Shown: one piece after another, positions 44,712 through 52,905 of the stretch
Numbering within the stretch: position 1 is the first letter of the stretch
Layout: each line of letters begins with the position of its first letter
Source: Bacteroidia bacterium
Lineage (GTDB): Bacteria > Bacteroidota > Bacteroidia > Flavobacteriales > Flavobacteriaceae
NCBI GenBank assembly: GCA_030428705.1
Contig: JAUIDI010000004.1
Span: 306,026-370,025, forward strand
DNA length: 64,000 nt
Direction of reading: 5' to 3'
The notes under the pieces: model-generated
Seen by the model: only the letters and a program-made list of their open reading frames with translations
Told to the model about the DNA's origin: nothing
Databases searched by the model: none
Translations under genes and position numbers: made by a program

Positions 44712-46433
44712 ATGAATAGGATTTTACTTGGTCTTACGGTATCCATTCTCGGAATTATAAGCTGCTTCGGCCAAAACAAAAATACCGAAGAGTATTTTGA
44801 ATTGGTGCGACCATTGTTTACGGGAGAATTGGCCTATGAAACCGTAGATTTCGTAGAGAAATACTGGCGGGTTGCCGGTAATACGGGATTCAATAAAACC
44901 GTTTATAGAATTGCCGAAAAATTGGAAAAAGCGGGCTATGTTTTAGAGGAAAACGCCACGCAGAATGACCGACTGACTTATCGTATCGAAAAGAGGACCA
45001 TGGAAAACCCTACTTGGGAACCTGTAGATGCCTCTATGTCCATAATAGGTCAGGACACGGCCCTCTTAAAATATACGACGAACCGAAATATGATCTACCT
45101 CAACTCGGTTTCGACCCCATCGGAAGGGGTAACGGCCGAGGTCGTACATATTAAAAATCCCGAAGAAATCGAAAATCAAGATGTAAAGGGGAAAATAGTC
45201 TACGCGGAACTTTCGGCCCATAGCATTTTTGAGAAGGCTATCTTAAAACAGGGAGCCTTGGGTATTATAACCTATAACAATCCCAAGTACCTACAACCCG
45301 AAAAGAATACGACCTCGATCCAATTTAGAAGCTTTTCGTATCAAAAGGAATCCGAAGCATGGGGCATTGCACTTTCTTTCGCTGCAAACGAAAAGCTTAG
45401 AAAAGCCTTGACCAAAGGAAAAGTAACACTTTTCGTAAAAGTCGAAACAAAAATCTATCCTTCCGAAGAACTTACTATTGTTGCCGACGTGAAAGGGAGC
45501 AAGAATCCTGATGAACGCTTGGTATTCAGTGCACATATTCAAGAGCCCGGGGCCAACGACAATGCCTCGGGTGTAGGCGCACAGCTTGAAATGGCGGTTT
45601 TGACAGCGAATTTGCTAAAAAACAAGAAAATCGACTTGAATCGTACCTTGACCTTTTTGTGGGGCGATGAAATAATTTCTACCCATCGGTATATTACGGA
45701 GGATGTAGATCGTGCCAAGAAAATAAAATGGGGTATTAGCCTCGATATGGTAGGAGAGAACACCGCAGTTACCGGAGGTTCTTTTTTGATTGAAAAAATG
45801 CCCGACCCCAGTGCCATTTGGACGAGGGGCAACGATAAACATAGTGAATGGGGCGGTGAGGTCATGAAACTTTCGGATATGAAGCCCCACTATCTTAACG
45901 ACTTTATATTGACCAACTTTGAAAAACAAGGGGATTATGCCGATTGGGAAGTAAATACCAATCCCTTTGAAGGGGGCAGCGACCATATGCCATTCCTAAA
46001 AGCCAATATTCCGGGGCTGTTGCTTTGGCATTTTACGGACCAGTTTTACCATACCGATAATGATCGTATCGACAAAGTTTCACAAGAAACCCTGAAAAAT
46101 GTAGGTACAGGCGCATTGGTAAGTGCATTAACCTTGTTGAATTCAGACACCGATACCGCTTTGGGCCAATTGGCCAATTTAAAAAAGGTGGCGGAAAACC
46201 GAATCGAAGAAGAATCCAAATTGAGCCTTGAAAATATCAGGGCAGGTGCTAAAATTGGGCAAGAAGTACAAATTATCGAAGCTTGGCGAGATTGGTATTT
46301 GAAGGCGATGCAAACGTTGACCGATATGGAAAGTAGCCCAAGTGGAAAATTGGCACAGGCCATCGAATCAGCTCAAAAAGAACTTAAGGCTTCTGTAGAA
46401 AAAAGAATCAAAAACTTGAAAAAAACTAATTGA
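44712..46433 (+). CDS. Second M28-family peptidase
   Basis: The 573-residue protein has a signal peptide (GLTVSILGIISCFGQN) and an M28-like catalytic domain: FSAHIQEPGANDNASGVGAQ with the His and Asp ligands, FLWGDEIISTHRY where the usual GEE is GDE, GISLDMVGENT, and a late GSDHMPFLKANIPG. The long N-terminal region contains a PA-like insert (VVHIKNPEEIENQDVKGKIVY). The C-terminal helical tail is rich in charged residues. The changed GDE motif leaves peptidase activity uncertain. Confidence 0.88.
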   Translation: MNRILLGLTVSILGIISCFGQNKNTEEYFELVRPLFTGELAYETVDFVEKYWRVAGNTGFNKTVYRIAEKLEKAGYVLEENATQNDRLTYRIEKRTMENPTWEPVDASMSIIGQDTALLKYTTNRNMIYLNSVSTPSEGVTAEVVHIKNPEEIENQDVKGKIVYAELSAHSIFEKAILKQGALGIITYNNPKYLQPEKNTTSIQFRSFSYQKESEAWGIALSFAANEKLRKALTKGKVTLFVKVETKIYPSEELTIVADVKGSKNPDERLVFSAHIQEPGANDNASGVGAQLEMAVLTANLLKNKKIDLNRTLTFLWGDEIISTHRYITEDVDRAKKIKWGISLDMVGENTAVTGGSFLIEKMPDPSAIWTRGNDKHSEWGGEVMKLSDMKPHYLNDFILTNFEKQGDYADWEVNTNPFEGGSDHMPFLKANIPGLLLWHFTDQFYHTDNDRIDKVSQETLKNVGTGALVSALTLLNSDTDTALGQLANLKKVAENRIEEESKLSLENIRAGAKIGQEVQIIEAWRDWYLKAMQTLTDMESSPSGKLAQAIESAQKELKASVEKRIKNLKKTN

Positions 46434-46998
46434 TTACTGCATATTCCTTAAGGTCTTTTGCCTTCATTTCAATGATATTGACGTCCAACGAAATTGGAAC
46501 CAACGGCTCATCGATTGTATCGCGGGGTACATTGACAATGGCATCCACCACATCCATTCCCTTTATCACTTTACCATATACTGTGTAATCACCATCCAAA
46601 CGGTGCTCACCATTTTTATTTTGCACAATATAAAACTGGCAACGTGCCGAAAGTTTTTCGGGATTTCCATCCCTGCCCGCGCCAAAGGCGCCATAGTCGT
46701 GCAATAGCTTCCCGTTAAATTCAGGGGCCAAAAGATATTCAGGGTCATTGAACCCTTCAGGGGTATCGGGGCAACCGCCCTGGGCAACAAAATCGGGGAT
46801 GACCCTGTTGAAGGTCAGTGAATCCCAATATCCATCCTTGGCCAATTGGATAAAGCTTTTCTTATGGTTTGGCGTTTCGTCGTACAGCCATACCAAAATC
46901 TCTCCTTTTGGGGTTTTAATCTGGCCGACCTCATAAGACTTATCGTCGGGACACGATGTCAGCAATAGCAATAATAATGGCAGGAATAATTTATACAT
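46426..46998 (-). CDS. Cyclophilin-type peptidylprolyl isomerase lipoprotein
   Basis: The 190-residue protein has a lipobox at LLLTSC (C16) and a compact cyclophilin domain: GEILVWLYDETPNHKKSF, the catalytic arginine in FNRVIPDFVAQGG, CQFYIVQNKNG and YGKVIKGMDVVDAI. It should speed proline isomerisation during folding of exported proteins. It overlaps the convergent M28 gene by 8 bp at the 3' ends. Confidence 0.93.
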   Translation of the reverse strand: MYKLFLPLLLLLLTSCPDDKSYEVGQIKTPKGEILVWLYDETPNHKKSFIQLAKDGYWDSLTFNRVIPDFVAQGGCPDTPEGFNDPEYLLAPEFNGKLLHDYGAFGAGRDGNPEKLSARCQFYIVQNKNGEHRLDGDYTVYGKVIKGMDVVDAIVNVPRDTIDEPLVPISLDVNIIEMKAKDLKEYAVIN

Positions 46999-47074
46999 CT
47001 GAACAATCTATACGGCGAAGATAAAAAAAGAGGCCCATTTAATAGGGGCCCCTTTCCAGTTTAAGTTGGTCAAT

Positions 47075-47389
47075 TTAGTTTTTGCCCATTGCATTTTTTA
47101 TGGCACCAATGATAGCCATGAGAACGCCGCCTCCAACACCTCCTCCGGCAATACTGCCAAGAATGCTTGAAAGATCCATTCCTCCGGCCGCATCGGCAAC
47201 TGCTGTGGCGTCACCTCCGGCCCCAAGGCCTAACATCCCCAAAAGATAGCCTCCAAGGCCACCTCCCAAAATTCCGGAAATAGAGTTCCCCAACGTTCCG
47301 AGGGAAAGATTCTTTAATAATTTTCCGGCTACGTTACCCCCAAGGGCACCAGAAATTAATTGAATGATTAACGGTAAGTACTCTTCCAT
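47075..47389 (-). CDS. Glycine-rich small membrane protein
   Basis: The 104-residue protein is dominated by glycine-alanine-leucine stretches (SGILGGGLGGYLLGMLGLGAGG and AGGGVGGGVLMAIIGAIKNA, in part), with glycine-zipper spacing that fits helix packing in a membrane. It has no signal peptide, and its start MEEYLPLIIQLISGALGG is already hydrophobic. I do not recognise a family. Upstream lies a 386-bp gene-free region. Confidence 0.8.
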   Translation of the reverse strand: MEEYLPLIIQLISGALGGNVAGKLLKNLSLGTLGNSISGILGGGLGGYLLGMLGLGAGGDATAVADAAGGMDLSSILGSIAGGGVGGGVLMAIIGAIKNAMGKN

Positions 47390-47585
47390 TTTTTTGTGTT
47401 TAGTTGATTACATAACAATAAATTAACAAAATTTTAAGTTACTGTGCAATATAAAGTACGGTTATTGTGAAATTGACAATCTCTAACTTAGATCGAACAT
47501 CCCAAATTATTCTGGGCAATACTTCATTTCAGTGGGCAAATTCTATCGAAAAGTCGGGTAATTGAAAAACTGCCTAAAATTGGCC

Positions 47586-47607
47586 AAACCGACCTATAAG
47601 TCGGTTT
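47586..47607. terminator. Symmetric hairpin downstream of the GMC oxidoreductase gene
   Basis: AAACCGAC (47586-47593), loop CTATAA and GTCGGTTT (47600-47607) form a perfect 8-bp stem. On the plus strand a T-rich stretch follows after several bases. On the minus strand it lies 168 bp after the GMC stop codon. It may act as a terminator or an mRNA end signal. The flanking 47390-47775 holds no gene. Confidence 0.4.
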
Positions 47608-47658
47608 CTGACTTTTGTCTTTTTTACCGAAAATCATTCCTTCACGTCTTAAGGACAC

Positions 47659-47688
47659 CATACTTCGTTGAAACGCCAACATACTTCG
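47659..47688 (+). repeat. 9-bp direct repeat with 21-bp period
   Basis: CATACTTCG occurs at 47659-47667 and again at 47680-47688, giving the same 9 + 12 layout as the repeats at 17766 and 18071 but a different sequence. A related AATACTTCA lies near 47517. This may be a regulator site for the glycine-rich gene, although it is about 270 bp upstream. Confidence 0.35.
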
Positions 47689-47775
47689 GATAAGAGTCTA
47701 AACGGATAGAAGAACAAACCAAATAGTTTCTAAACTTTCACAACGACCATTGCCCAATATATGGGAAGTCCTTAA

Positions 47776-49494
47776 TTATAAGTTTCTCTTTTTCAATTCG
47801 GATATTGCATAGTTCGCGGCGCGTGCCGTAATGGCCATAAATGTAAGAGTCGGGTTTTGGGTACTTCCACTTGTCATACAGGCACCATCGGTCACGAAGA
47901 CATTTTTGCAATTATGCAGTTGGTTCCACTCGTTCAGCAAGGATGTTTCAGGGTCGCGACCCATGCGTACACCCCCTACTTCATGAATATCGGAGCCTGG
48001 TAACGAATGCGTATCCTCCGCCTCAATATCCTTAAATCCTGCCTTCTCGAACATCTCTATTGATTGTTCCACAAAATCTTGGGTCATCTTGTCGTCGTTT
48101 TCCGTCCAATCGCAGGATACTACGATCTGAGGAATCCCATATTTATCCTTAAGCGTATCGTGCAACCTGATGTGGTTTTCCTCGATAGGCACACACTCGC
48201 CCATCATCCAAGTGCCAATGTGCCAATCATCCCATTCCGGCTTAAGAATAGTATCCCTTAGCTTATCACCGATAATATCATCGGTTTCGACTTTTTTTCC
48301 TCTTCCGCCAGAGACCCCTATCGCATAACCCCTCAAAAAATCGGTTTCCTGTTTAAAAACATTCCTGAATCTCGGCATGTAGCCATTGCTCGGATTGCGT
48401 CCGTCCGTCTTTCTGTCCTTGAAACCATCATATCGGGCCTTGGCCTTGCCCCTATAGTTGTGCCAAGTGATGTATTTGCCCAACAGACCGTTATCATTGC
48501 CCAACCCATTGGGAAACCTTTCAGACTTTGAATTCAGAAGAATGGCGTTCGAATTAAAGGTGGAGGCATTCACAAAAACGACTTTGGAATAGAACTCGAT
48601 CATTTCGCCGGTGTTTGCATCAATTACGCGAACGCCGGTCGCTTTTCCCCTTCTGCGTTTTTTGTTGTTATGAATAATCGAATGTACGACCGAGTGGGGC
48701 CTCAAGGTCAAATTTCCACTCTTTTCGGCCCAAGGAAGTGTCGATGAATTGCTACTGAAATAACCCCCGTAAAGACACCCGCGATAACACATCTTTTGAT
48801 GCATACATTTTACCCGGCCCTGTGCCTTATGCAATGCCTGGGGATCCGTCAAATGTGCACACCGGCCTTGAATCAAATGTCTTGTGCCTCCATAATTTTT
48901 TTGAAGACTTTCTTTATAATATTGTTCAATGCAACTCAGTTCAAATCCGGGTTGGGTAATACTGTTCGGCAATTCTGCTAGATCGTCATTACCTCCGGCG
49001 ATTCCGGCAAAACGCTCGACATGATCGTACCATGGAGCCAAATCTTTGTAACGGATTGGCCAATCTACCGCAAAACCATCTCTTGCGGGACCTTCAAAAT
49101 CAAAATCGCTCCACCTTTGCGTTTGACGCGCCCAGAGCAATGACTTGCCCCCAACATGATAACCCCGATACCATCGAAAAGGCTTTTCTTGCACATAATC
49201 TTGTTCGCCATCTTTGAACATAAAAGGGGTCATCCCTTCAAAGAGGAATCTCGCATTCTTGAAATTGGCCCTTTTCTCTAAGGGAACGGTTCCCCGATAG
49301 TCAAACTGCCATGTTGCCATTGAGGCCGCCGGGTAATCTTTCCCATGTTTCACATCACGACCTCTTTCAAGTACCAAGGTCTTTAAACCCTTCTCACAAA
49401 ATTCTTTTGCCGCCCAGCCGCCTGTTGCACCGGAACCGATTACGATTACATCGTATTTTCTTTTCTTTTTCGAATCAATTGCCAAATTAGCCAT
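47776..49494 (-). CDS. GMC-family FAD oxidoreductase
   Basis: The 572-residue protein begins with an FAD-binding motif, VIVIGSGATGGWAAKEF, followed by GGKSLLWARQTQRWSD and, at the C-terminus, DIHEVGGVRMGRDPETS and TSGSTQNPTLTFMAITARAA, where the histidine-containing region forms the active site. Relatives include the flavoprotein subunit of gluconate 2-dehydrogenase. It has no signal peptide and is paired with a Tat-type small subunit 8 bp upstream, so the complex may be carried across the membrane by the partner. The substrate is probably a sugar or polyol, inferred only. Confidence 0.93.
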   Translation of the reverse strand: MANLAIDSKKKRKYDVIVIGSGATGGWAAKEFCEKGLKTLVLERGRDVKHGKDYPAASMATWQFDYRGTVPLEKRANFKNARFLFEGMTPFMFKDGEQDYVQEKPFRWYRGYHVGGKSLLWARQTQRWSDFDFEGPARDGFAVDWPIRYKDLAPWYDHVERFAGIAGGNDDLAELPNSITQPGFELSCIEQYYKESLQKNYGGTRHLIQGRCAHLTDPQALHKAQGRVKCMHQKMCYRGCLYGGYFSSNSSTLPWAEKSGNLTLRPHSVVHSIIHNNKKRRRGKATGVRVIDANTGEMIEFYSKVVFVNASTFNSNAILLNSKSERFPNGLGNDNGLLGKYITWHNYRGKAKARYDGFKDRKTDGRNPSNGYMPRFRNVFKQETDFLRGYAIGVSGGRGKKVETDDIIGDKLRDTILKPEWDDWHIGTWMMGECVPIEENHIRLHDTLKDKYGIPQIVVSCDWTENDDKMTQDFVEQSIEMFEKAGFKDIEAEDTHSLPGSDIHEVGGVRMGRDPETSLLNEWNQLHNCKNVFVTDGACMTSGSTQNPTLTFMAITARAANYAISELKKRNL

Positions 49495-49502
49495 AGTAAC
49501 CC

Positions 49503-50021
49503 TTAACTGTTTACATCAATGCAGCCATGGTAAAACCCAGGTGCCATTACATAGTCATGATATTTGACCATCACTTCTCTCGAGGTTCTAAAACCCCGGA
49601 TGGTTTCGCTCTTTACCAACTCAAAAAAATCTTTTTGGTCTTGATCTTCCGAAATCGACATTGGCAACAAAAGTGCTTCCCTTTCTTCTTGAGTACACAA
49701 TGTAAAAGATTTGTCGTGCGTGGTTTGGGCAGATTGTTCCAAGGCAAGCAACTGCACCTTGATATTGTTCTGTACCTCAACTTCGTAACAATCTGCAAAA
49801 AGGCGCTGTAAAAATTTATCGGTCTCAACGGAAAGCGCCCCAATTGCGTCACCGGCCGGAATTATCGTATCGGCCACGGCTGCGAGCACTTCTTGCTCAA
49901 CATTCAAAAAAAGCGAGGGAAGAATAATTTGTTCGGCTTTCCATCCGTTGGCCCAAGCGGGCAAGGAAACCAAGCCCATGGAAGCCACGGCCAGTTTTTT
50001 AATCGTACTTCTCCTGTTCAT
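49503..50021 (-). CDS. Gluconate 2-dehydrogenase subunit 3-family protein (Tat signal)
   Basis: The 172-residue protein starts with MNRRSTIKKLAVASMGLVSL, a twin-arginine type signal, followed by a helical domain (EQEVLAAVADTIIPAGDAIG, ETIRGFRTSREVMVKYHDYV). This matches the small subunit of membrane gluconate 2-dehydrogenase, which supports export and folding of the FAD subunit. The gene starts the leftward pair with the GMC oxidoreductase. Confidence 0.88.
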   Translation of the reverse strand: MNRRSTIKKLAVASMGLVSLPAWANGWKAEQIILPSLFLNVEQEVLAAVADTIIPAGDAIGALSVETDKFLQRLFADCYEVEVQNNIKVQLLALEQSAQTTHDKSFTLCTQEEREALLLPMSISEDQDQKDFFELVKSETIRGFRTSREVMVKYHDYVMAPGFYHGCIDVNS

Positions 50022-50147
50022 CGTAACGGTTATTTATTAGAAAAGAGCTGGGATAGTTTCCGTCAAACTTTCGGCCAAAAATTCGACAAACCCCTTTTGT
50101 CGTAATAAATGTAACAAATTGTTTTTCAAGTCACTAATAAAACAGTA

Positions 50148-51134
50148 TCAGGTTTGACCGTTCCTATTCTCGCTTCCCACATGAAAAAGAGCGTCTCCTT
50201 GATTAACAACTGCTTGGTGGTTTATGCAGCAGACAAAACCATCGAAGGGGGCTTTTACTTTTTTTGTTTTTTTTCCAAAAGTATCGGTCACCGTTCCCAT
50301 TACTTGGCCTTTTTTCAATTCACTGCCGTTGGTGACCTTGGGAATGAACATGCCCGCGGTGGGAGCCCGAAGCCAGCGCCTGCCCGCCAAATGAATACTT
50401 TTCATGCGCTCAACATATTTGGGCTCGATTTTGTCGATCATATTGAAATGCCTTAAGATGTTCAAAATACCCTGCATACCCTCCAAAATAGAATAATCAT
50501 CGAACCGCATGCTTTCACCGGCTTCAAAAACGATTGTCGGCTTGCCCATACGGTAAGCAGCATTTCGAAACGACCCCCGAATCAAACGCGCCGAGAAACT
50601 AAAAGGGGCGTTGAAAATCTCGGCCAGTTTTGCGCTATTTTCATCTTCATCCGTATACCGTATCTGTGGAAAATTATGCCGTTGCGCCCCTCCTGTATGC
50701 AAATCGATCCCAAAATCTATTTGAGGAAGGATTTCCGAAGTATAGTGATAAGCTATTCTACTGGCCATTGAACCCTTTTTGGAACCGGGGAAACTGCGAT
50801 TGACATCTTTTCCATCGGGTACGTCCCTGGAAAAATGGATAAATCCGAAAATATTCAATATCGGAACGGCGATTACCGCACCCTTGTTGATTTTAAATCT
50901 TTTTTCCTGCAGCATGCGCCGCACAATCTCGATTCCATTTATTTCGTCGCCGTGCAACCCCGCCTGAACAAGTAAAGTAGGCCCAGGTTTTTTAGAATTA
51001 AAAACATACACCGGAATATCGATCAGTGTACCCGTAGGCAAACGATCGATTGCGATATTGACAAGTTTATCCTGCCCAGGGCTCACTGTTTCACCTCCGA
51101 TAACGATAGCTCTATTTTTTTCTTTTTCGACCAT
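50148..51134 (-). CDS. AstE/AspA-like zinc deacylase (M14-type)
   Basis: The 328-residue protein has zinc ligands in QAGLHGDEINGIEIVRRM and the histidine in IDLHTGGAQRHNFPQ, with a catalytic glutamate in TIVFEAGESMRF. This places it with succinylglutamate desuccinylases and aspartoacylases. A C-terminal barrel-like segment (FIPKVTNGSELKKGQVMGTV) is typical. The start at 51134 overlaps the end of rimK by 23 bp. In other bacteria similar enzymes are linked to RimK, which suggests that this one trims what the ligase adds. That partnership is an inference. Confidence 0.9.
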   Translation of the reverse strand: MVEKEKNRAIVIGGETVSPGQDKLVNIAIDRLPTGTLIDIPVYVFNSKKPGPTLLVQAGLHGDEINGIEIVRRMLQEKRFKINKGAVIAVPILNIFGFIHFSRDVPDGKDVNRSFPGSKKGSMASRIAYHYTSEILPQIDFGIDLHTGGAQRHNFPQIRYTDEDENSAKLAEIFNAPFSFSARLIRGSFRNAAYRMGKPTIVFEAGESMRFDDYSILEGMQGILNILRHFNMIDKIEPKYVERMKSIHLAGRRWLRAPTAGMFIPKVTNGSELKKGQVMGTVTDTFGKKTKKVKAPFDGFVCCINHQAVVNQGDALFHVGSENRNGQT

Positions 51135-52002
51135 TGCGTTCAACGAATAAAATAATCTCCTTGGCAATATTCACCCCCGTTGCTGCTTCTATGCCCTGCA
51201 GCCCGGGCGACGCATTGACCTCAATCAACAAAGGCCCTTTTTTTGAACGGATCAAGTCGACACCTGCAACACCCAGACCAATGTGCTTTGCCGCATTCAA
51301 GGCGATATATTGTTCTTTTGCGGAAAGCTTTACCTTCTCGGTACTACCGCCACGATGTACGTTCGAACGAAATTCATCCAATTCGCTCGTACGCTTCATA
51401 CTAGCTACGATTTTATTGCCCACCACAAAAATACGTATGTCTTCACCATTGCTTTCCTCGATATATTTTTGAATGAGAATACTGGTATCCATCTTGTAAA
51501 AGGTATCGATTATCGATTTGGCCGACTTTTTGGTCTCGGCCAAAATTACCCCCAAACCTTGCGTGCCTTCCTGAAGCTTGATGATAACGGGAGGGCCGCC
51601 TAAAATCTCAATCTGTTCTTTTATGTTGTCAGGATTAATAGCAAAAAGGGTCTCGGGAATAGGAATGCCTTTGCGCGCCATGATCTGCAAGGTCCTCACT
51701 TTGTTTCTGGCCCTTGAGATACTTAGGGAACGGGCGGTACTAAAGATACCGTTCATTTCGAACTGCTTTACTATTGCCGCACCGTGCCGGGTAACCTTGG
51801 TACCGATACGGGGTATTACCGCATCGAAGTCATTGGTAATATTATCGCCGTGATAGAAAATTTGGGGTTTCCCTTTCCCAAGTTTGACGACACATTTGGT
51901 ATGATCGACTTGTTCGATAAAATGGCCCAGATTCTCCGCTTCTTCTACTATTCTACGCGTAGAATACACATTCATGCTTACTGAAAGAAGGCCAATGTTC
52001 AT
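51112..52002 (-). CDS. rimK: RimK-type ATP-grasp ligase
   Basis: RimK adds glutamate residues to the C-terminus of ribosomal protein S6, or makes poly-glutamate. The 296-residue protein shows VIPRIGTKVTRHGAAIVKQFE, the ATP-binding loop IKLQEGTQGLGVILAET and the metal-binding region VDLIRSKKGPLLIEVNASPGLQGIE (in part). It is preceded by a 211-bp region that also contains the divergent sdh promoter. The overlap with the AstE-like gene points to coordinated translation. Confidence 0.94.
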   Translation of the reverse strand: MNIGLLSVSMNVYSTRRIVEEAENLGHFIEQVDHTKCVVKLGKGKPQIFYHGDNITNDFDAVIPRIGTKVTRHGAAIVKQFEMNGIFSTARSLSISRARNKVRTLQIMARKGIPIPETLFAINPDNIKEQIEILGGPPVIIKLQEGTQGLGVILAETKKSAKSIIDTFYKMDTSILIQKYIEESNGEDIRIFVVGNKIVASMKRTSELDEFRSNVHRGGSTEKVKLSAKEQYIALNAAKHIGLGVAGVDLIRSKKGPLLIEVNASPGLQGIEAATGVNIAKEIILFVERNGRKRKK

Positions 52003-52150
52003 TATAAAAATCGGTTAGCGTCGGATTTCGACCATGAATATCGGCAAAAAATGGAGTTTGCTATCGTTTTGCTCCTTTTTTTTGGGTCTTTCATGAAAAA
52101 TATCCCGAGCCGAAAACCCTTGATCAAAATCCTTCTAAATACACTACTTA

Positions 52151-52175
52151 AGTTCTTAAAAACTTGTTAAGAACT
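52151..52175. promoter_or_regulatory. Perfect 9-bp inverted repeat at the sdh promoter
   Basis: AGTTCTTAA (52151-52159) and TTAAGAACT (52167-52175) surround a 7-bp centre. The centre and right arm cover the predicted -33 element of sdhCAB, so a bound regulator would block or aid RNA polymerase directly. Confidence 0.55.
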
Positions 52176-52194
52176 CGTCTGTGCCGTAAATTTG
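52164..52194 (+). promoter_or_regulatory. Candidate sdhCAB promoter
   Basis: TTG (52164-52166), 20 nt, then TAAATTTG (52187-52194) give a perfect TAnnTTTG -7 box, ending 19 nt before the sdhC ATG. This is the strongest Bacteroidota-type promoter match in the window. Confidence 0.6.
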
Positions 52195-52213
52195 TATTCA
52201 AACTTTACCACCT

Positions 52214-52891
52214 ATGAGCGGATTTTTTAAATCTTCGATAGGCAGAAAGGTTGCCATGGCACTTTCCGCTTTTTTCTTGATGATTTTTCTACTTCAGCAT
52301 TTCATCATCAACAGTCTGTCGGTCTGCAGTCCTGACAGTTTCAATGAAGTGTCACACTTTATGGGCACCAATTGGTTGATCCAATACCTGCTACAGCCTG
52401 TTTTAATTTTCGGAGTCGTTTTCCACTTTGTTATGGGATTCGTACTGGAGCTTAAAAACAAGGGTGCAAGAAATGTAAAATACGTGCAGAACAAAGGTGC
52501 GGCCAACTCTAGCTGGATGAGCCGTAATATGATTTGGAGCGGTCTGGCGGTACTTGCTTTTATCGTGCTTCATTTTATCGATTTTTGGTTTCCGGAAATA
52601 AATACCAAGTACATTGTCGGAGACACCTCAGGACTGCTCCCGAATGGGGAGGGCTTTCGCTATTTTGAAGAATTGCATCATAAGTTCGAATCTCCGTTAC
52701 GTGTCGGGGCCTATGTTTTGGCCTTCGTGTTTTTGGCCTTGCATTTAATGCACGGCTTTACTTCGGCATTTCAATCGATAGGTGCCACCGTCGGCAGAAA
52801 AAAGATTATGAAAAACTTGGGTATGGCCTATTCGATCATAATTCCGTTAGGGTTTATTATCATTGCGCTTTACCATCATTTTAACCACTAA
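52214..52891 (+). CDS. sdhC: Succinate dehydrogenase cytochrome b subunit SdhC
   Basis: The 225-residue protein has five predicted membrane helices and histidines suitable for haem ([36 protein letters not shown]). It is the single-subunit cytochrome b type that binds two haems, so no sdhD is needed. It anchors the complex in the inner membrane and passes electrons to menaquinone. It is the first gene of a three-gene operon, 14 bp before sdhA. Confidence 0.94.
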   Translation: MSGFFKSSIGRKVAMALSAFFLMIFLLQHFIINSLSVCSPDSFNEVSHFMGTNWLIQYLLQPVLIFGVVFHFVMGFVLELKNKGARNVKYVQNKGAANSSWMSRNMIWSGLAVLAFIVLHFIDFWFPEINTKYIVGDTSGLLPNGEGFRYFEELHHKFESPLRVGAYVLAFVFLALHLMHGFTSAFQSIGATVGRKKIMKNLGMAYSIIIPLGFIIIALYHHFNH

Positions 52892-52905
52892 TAACGACTT
52901 TATCT

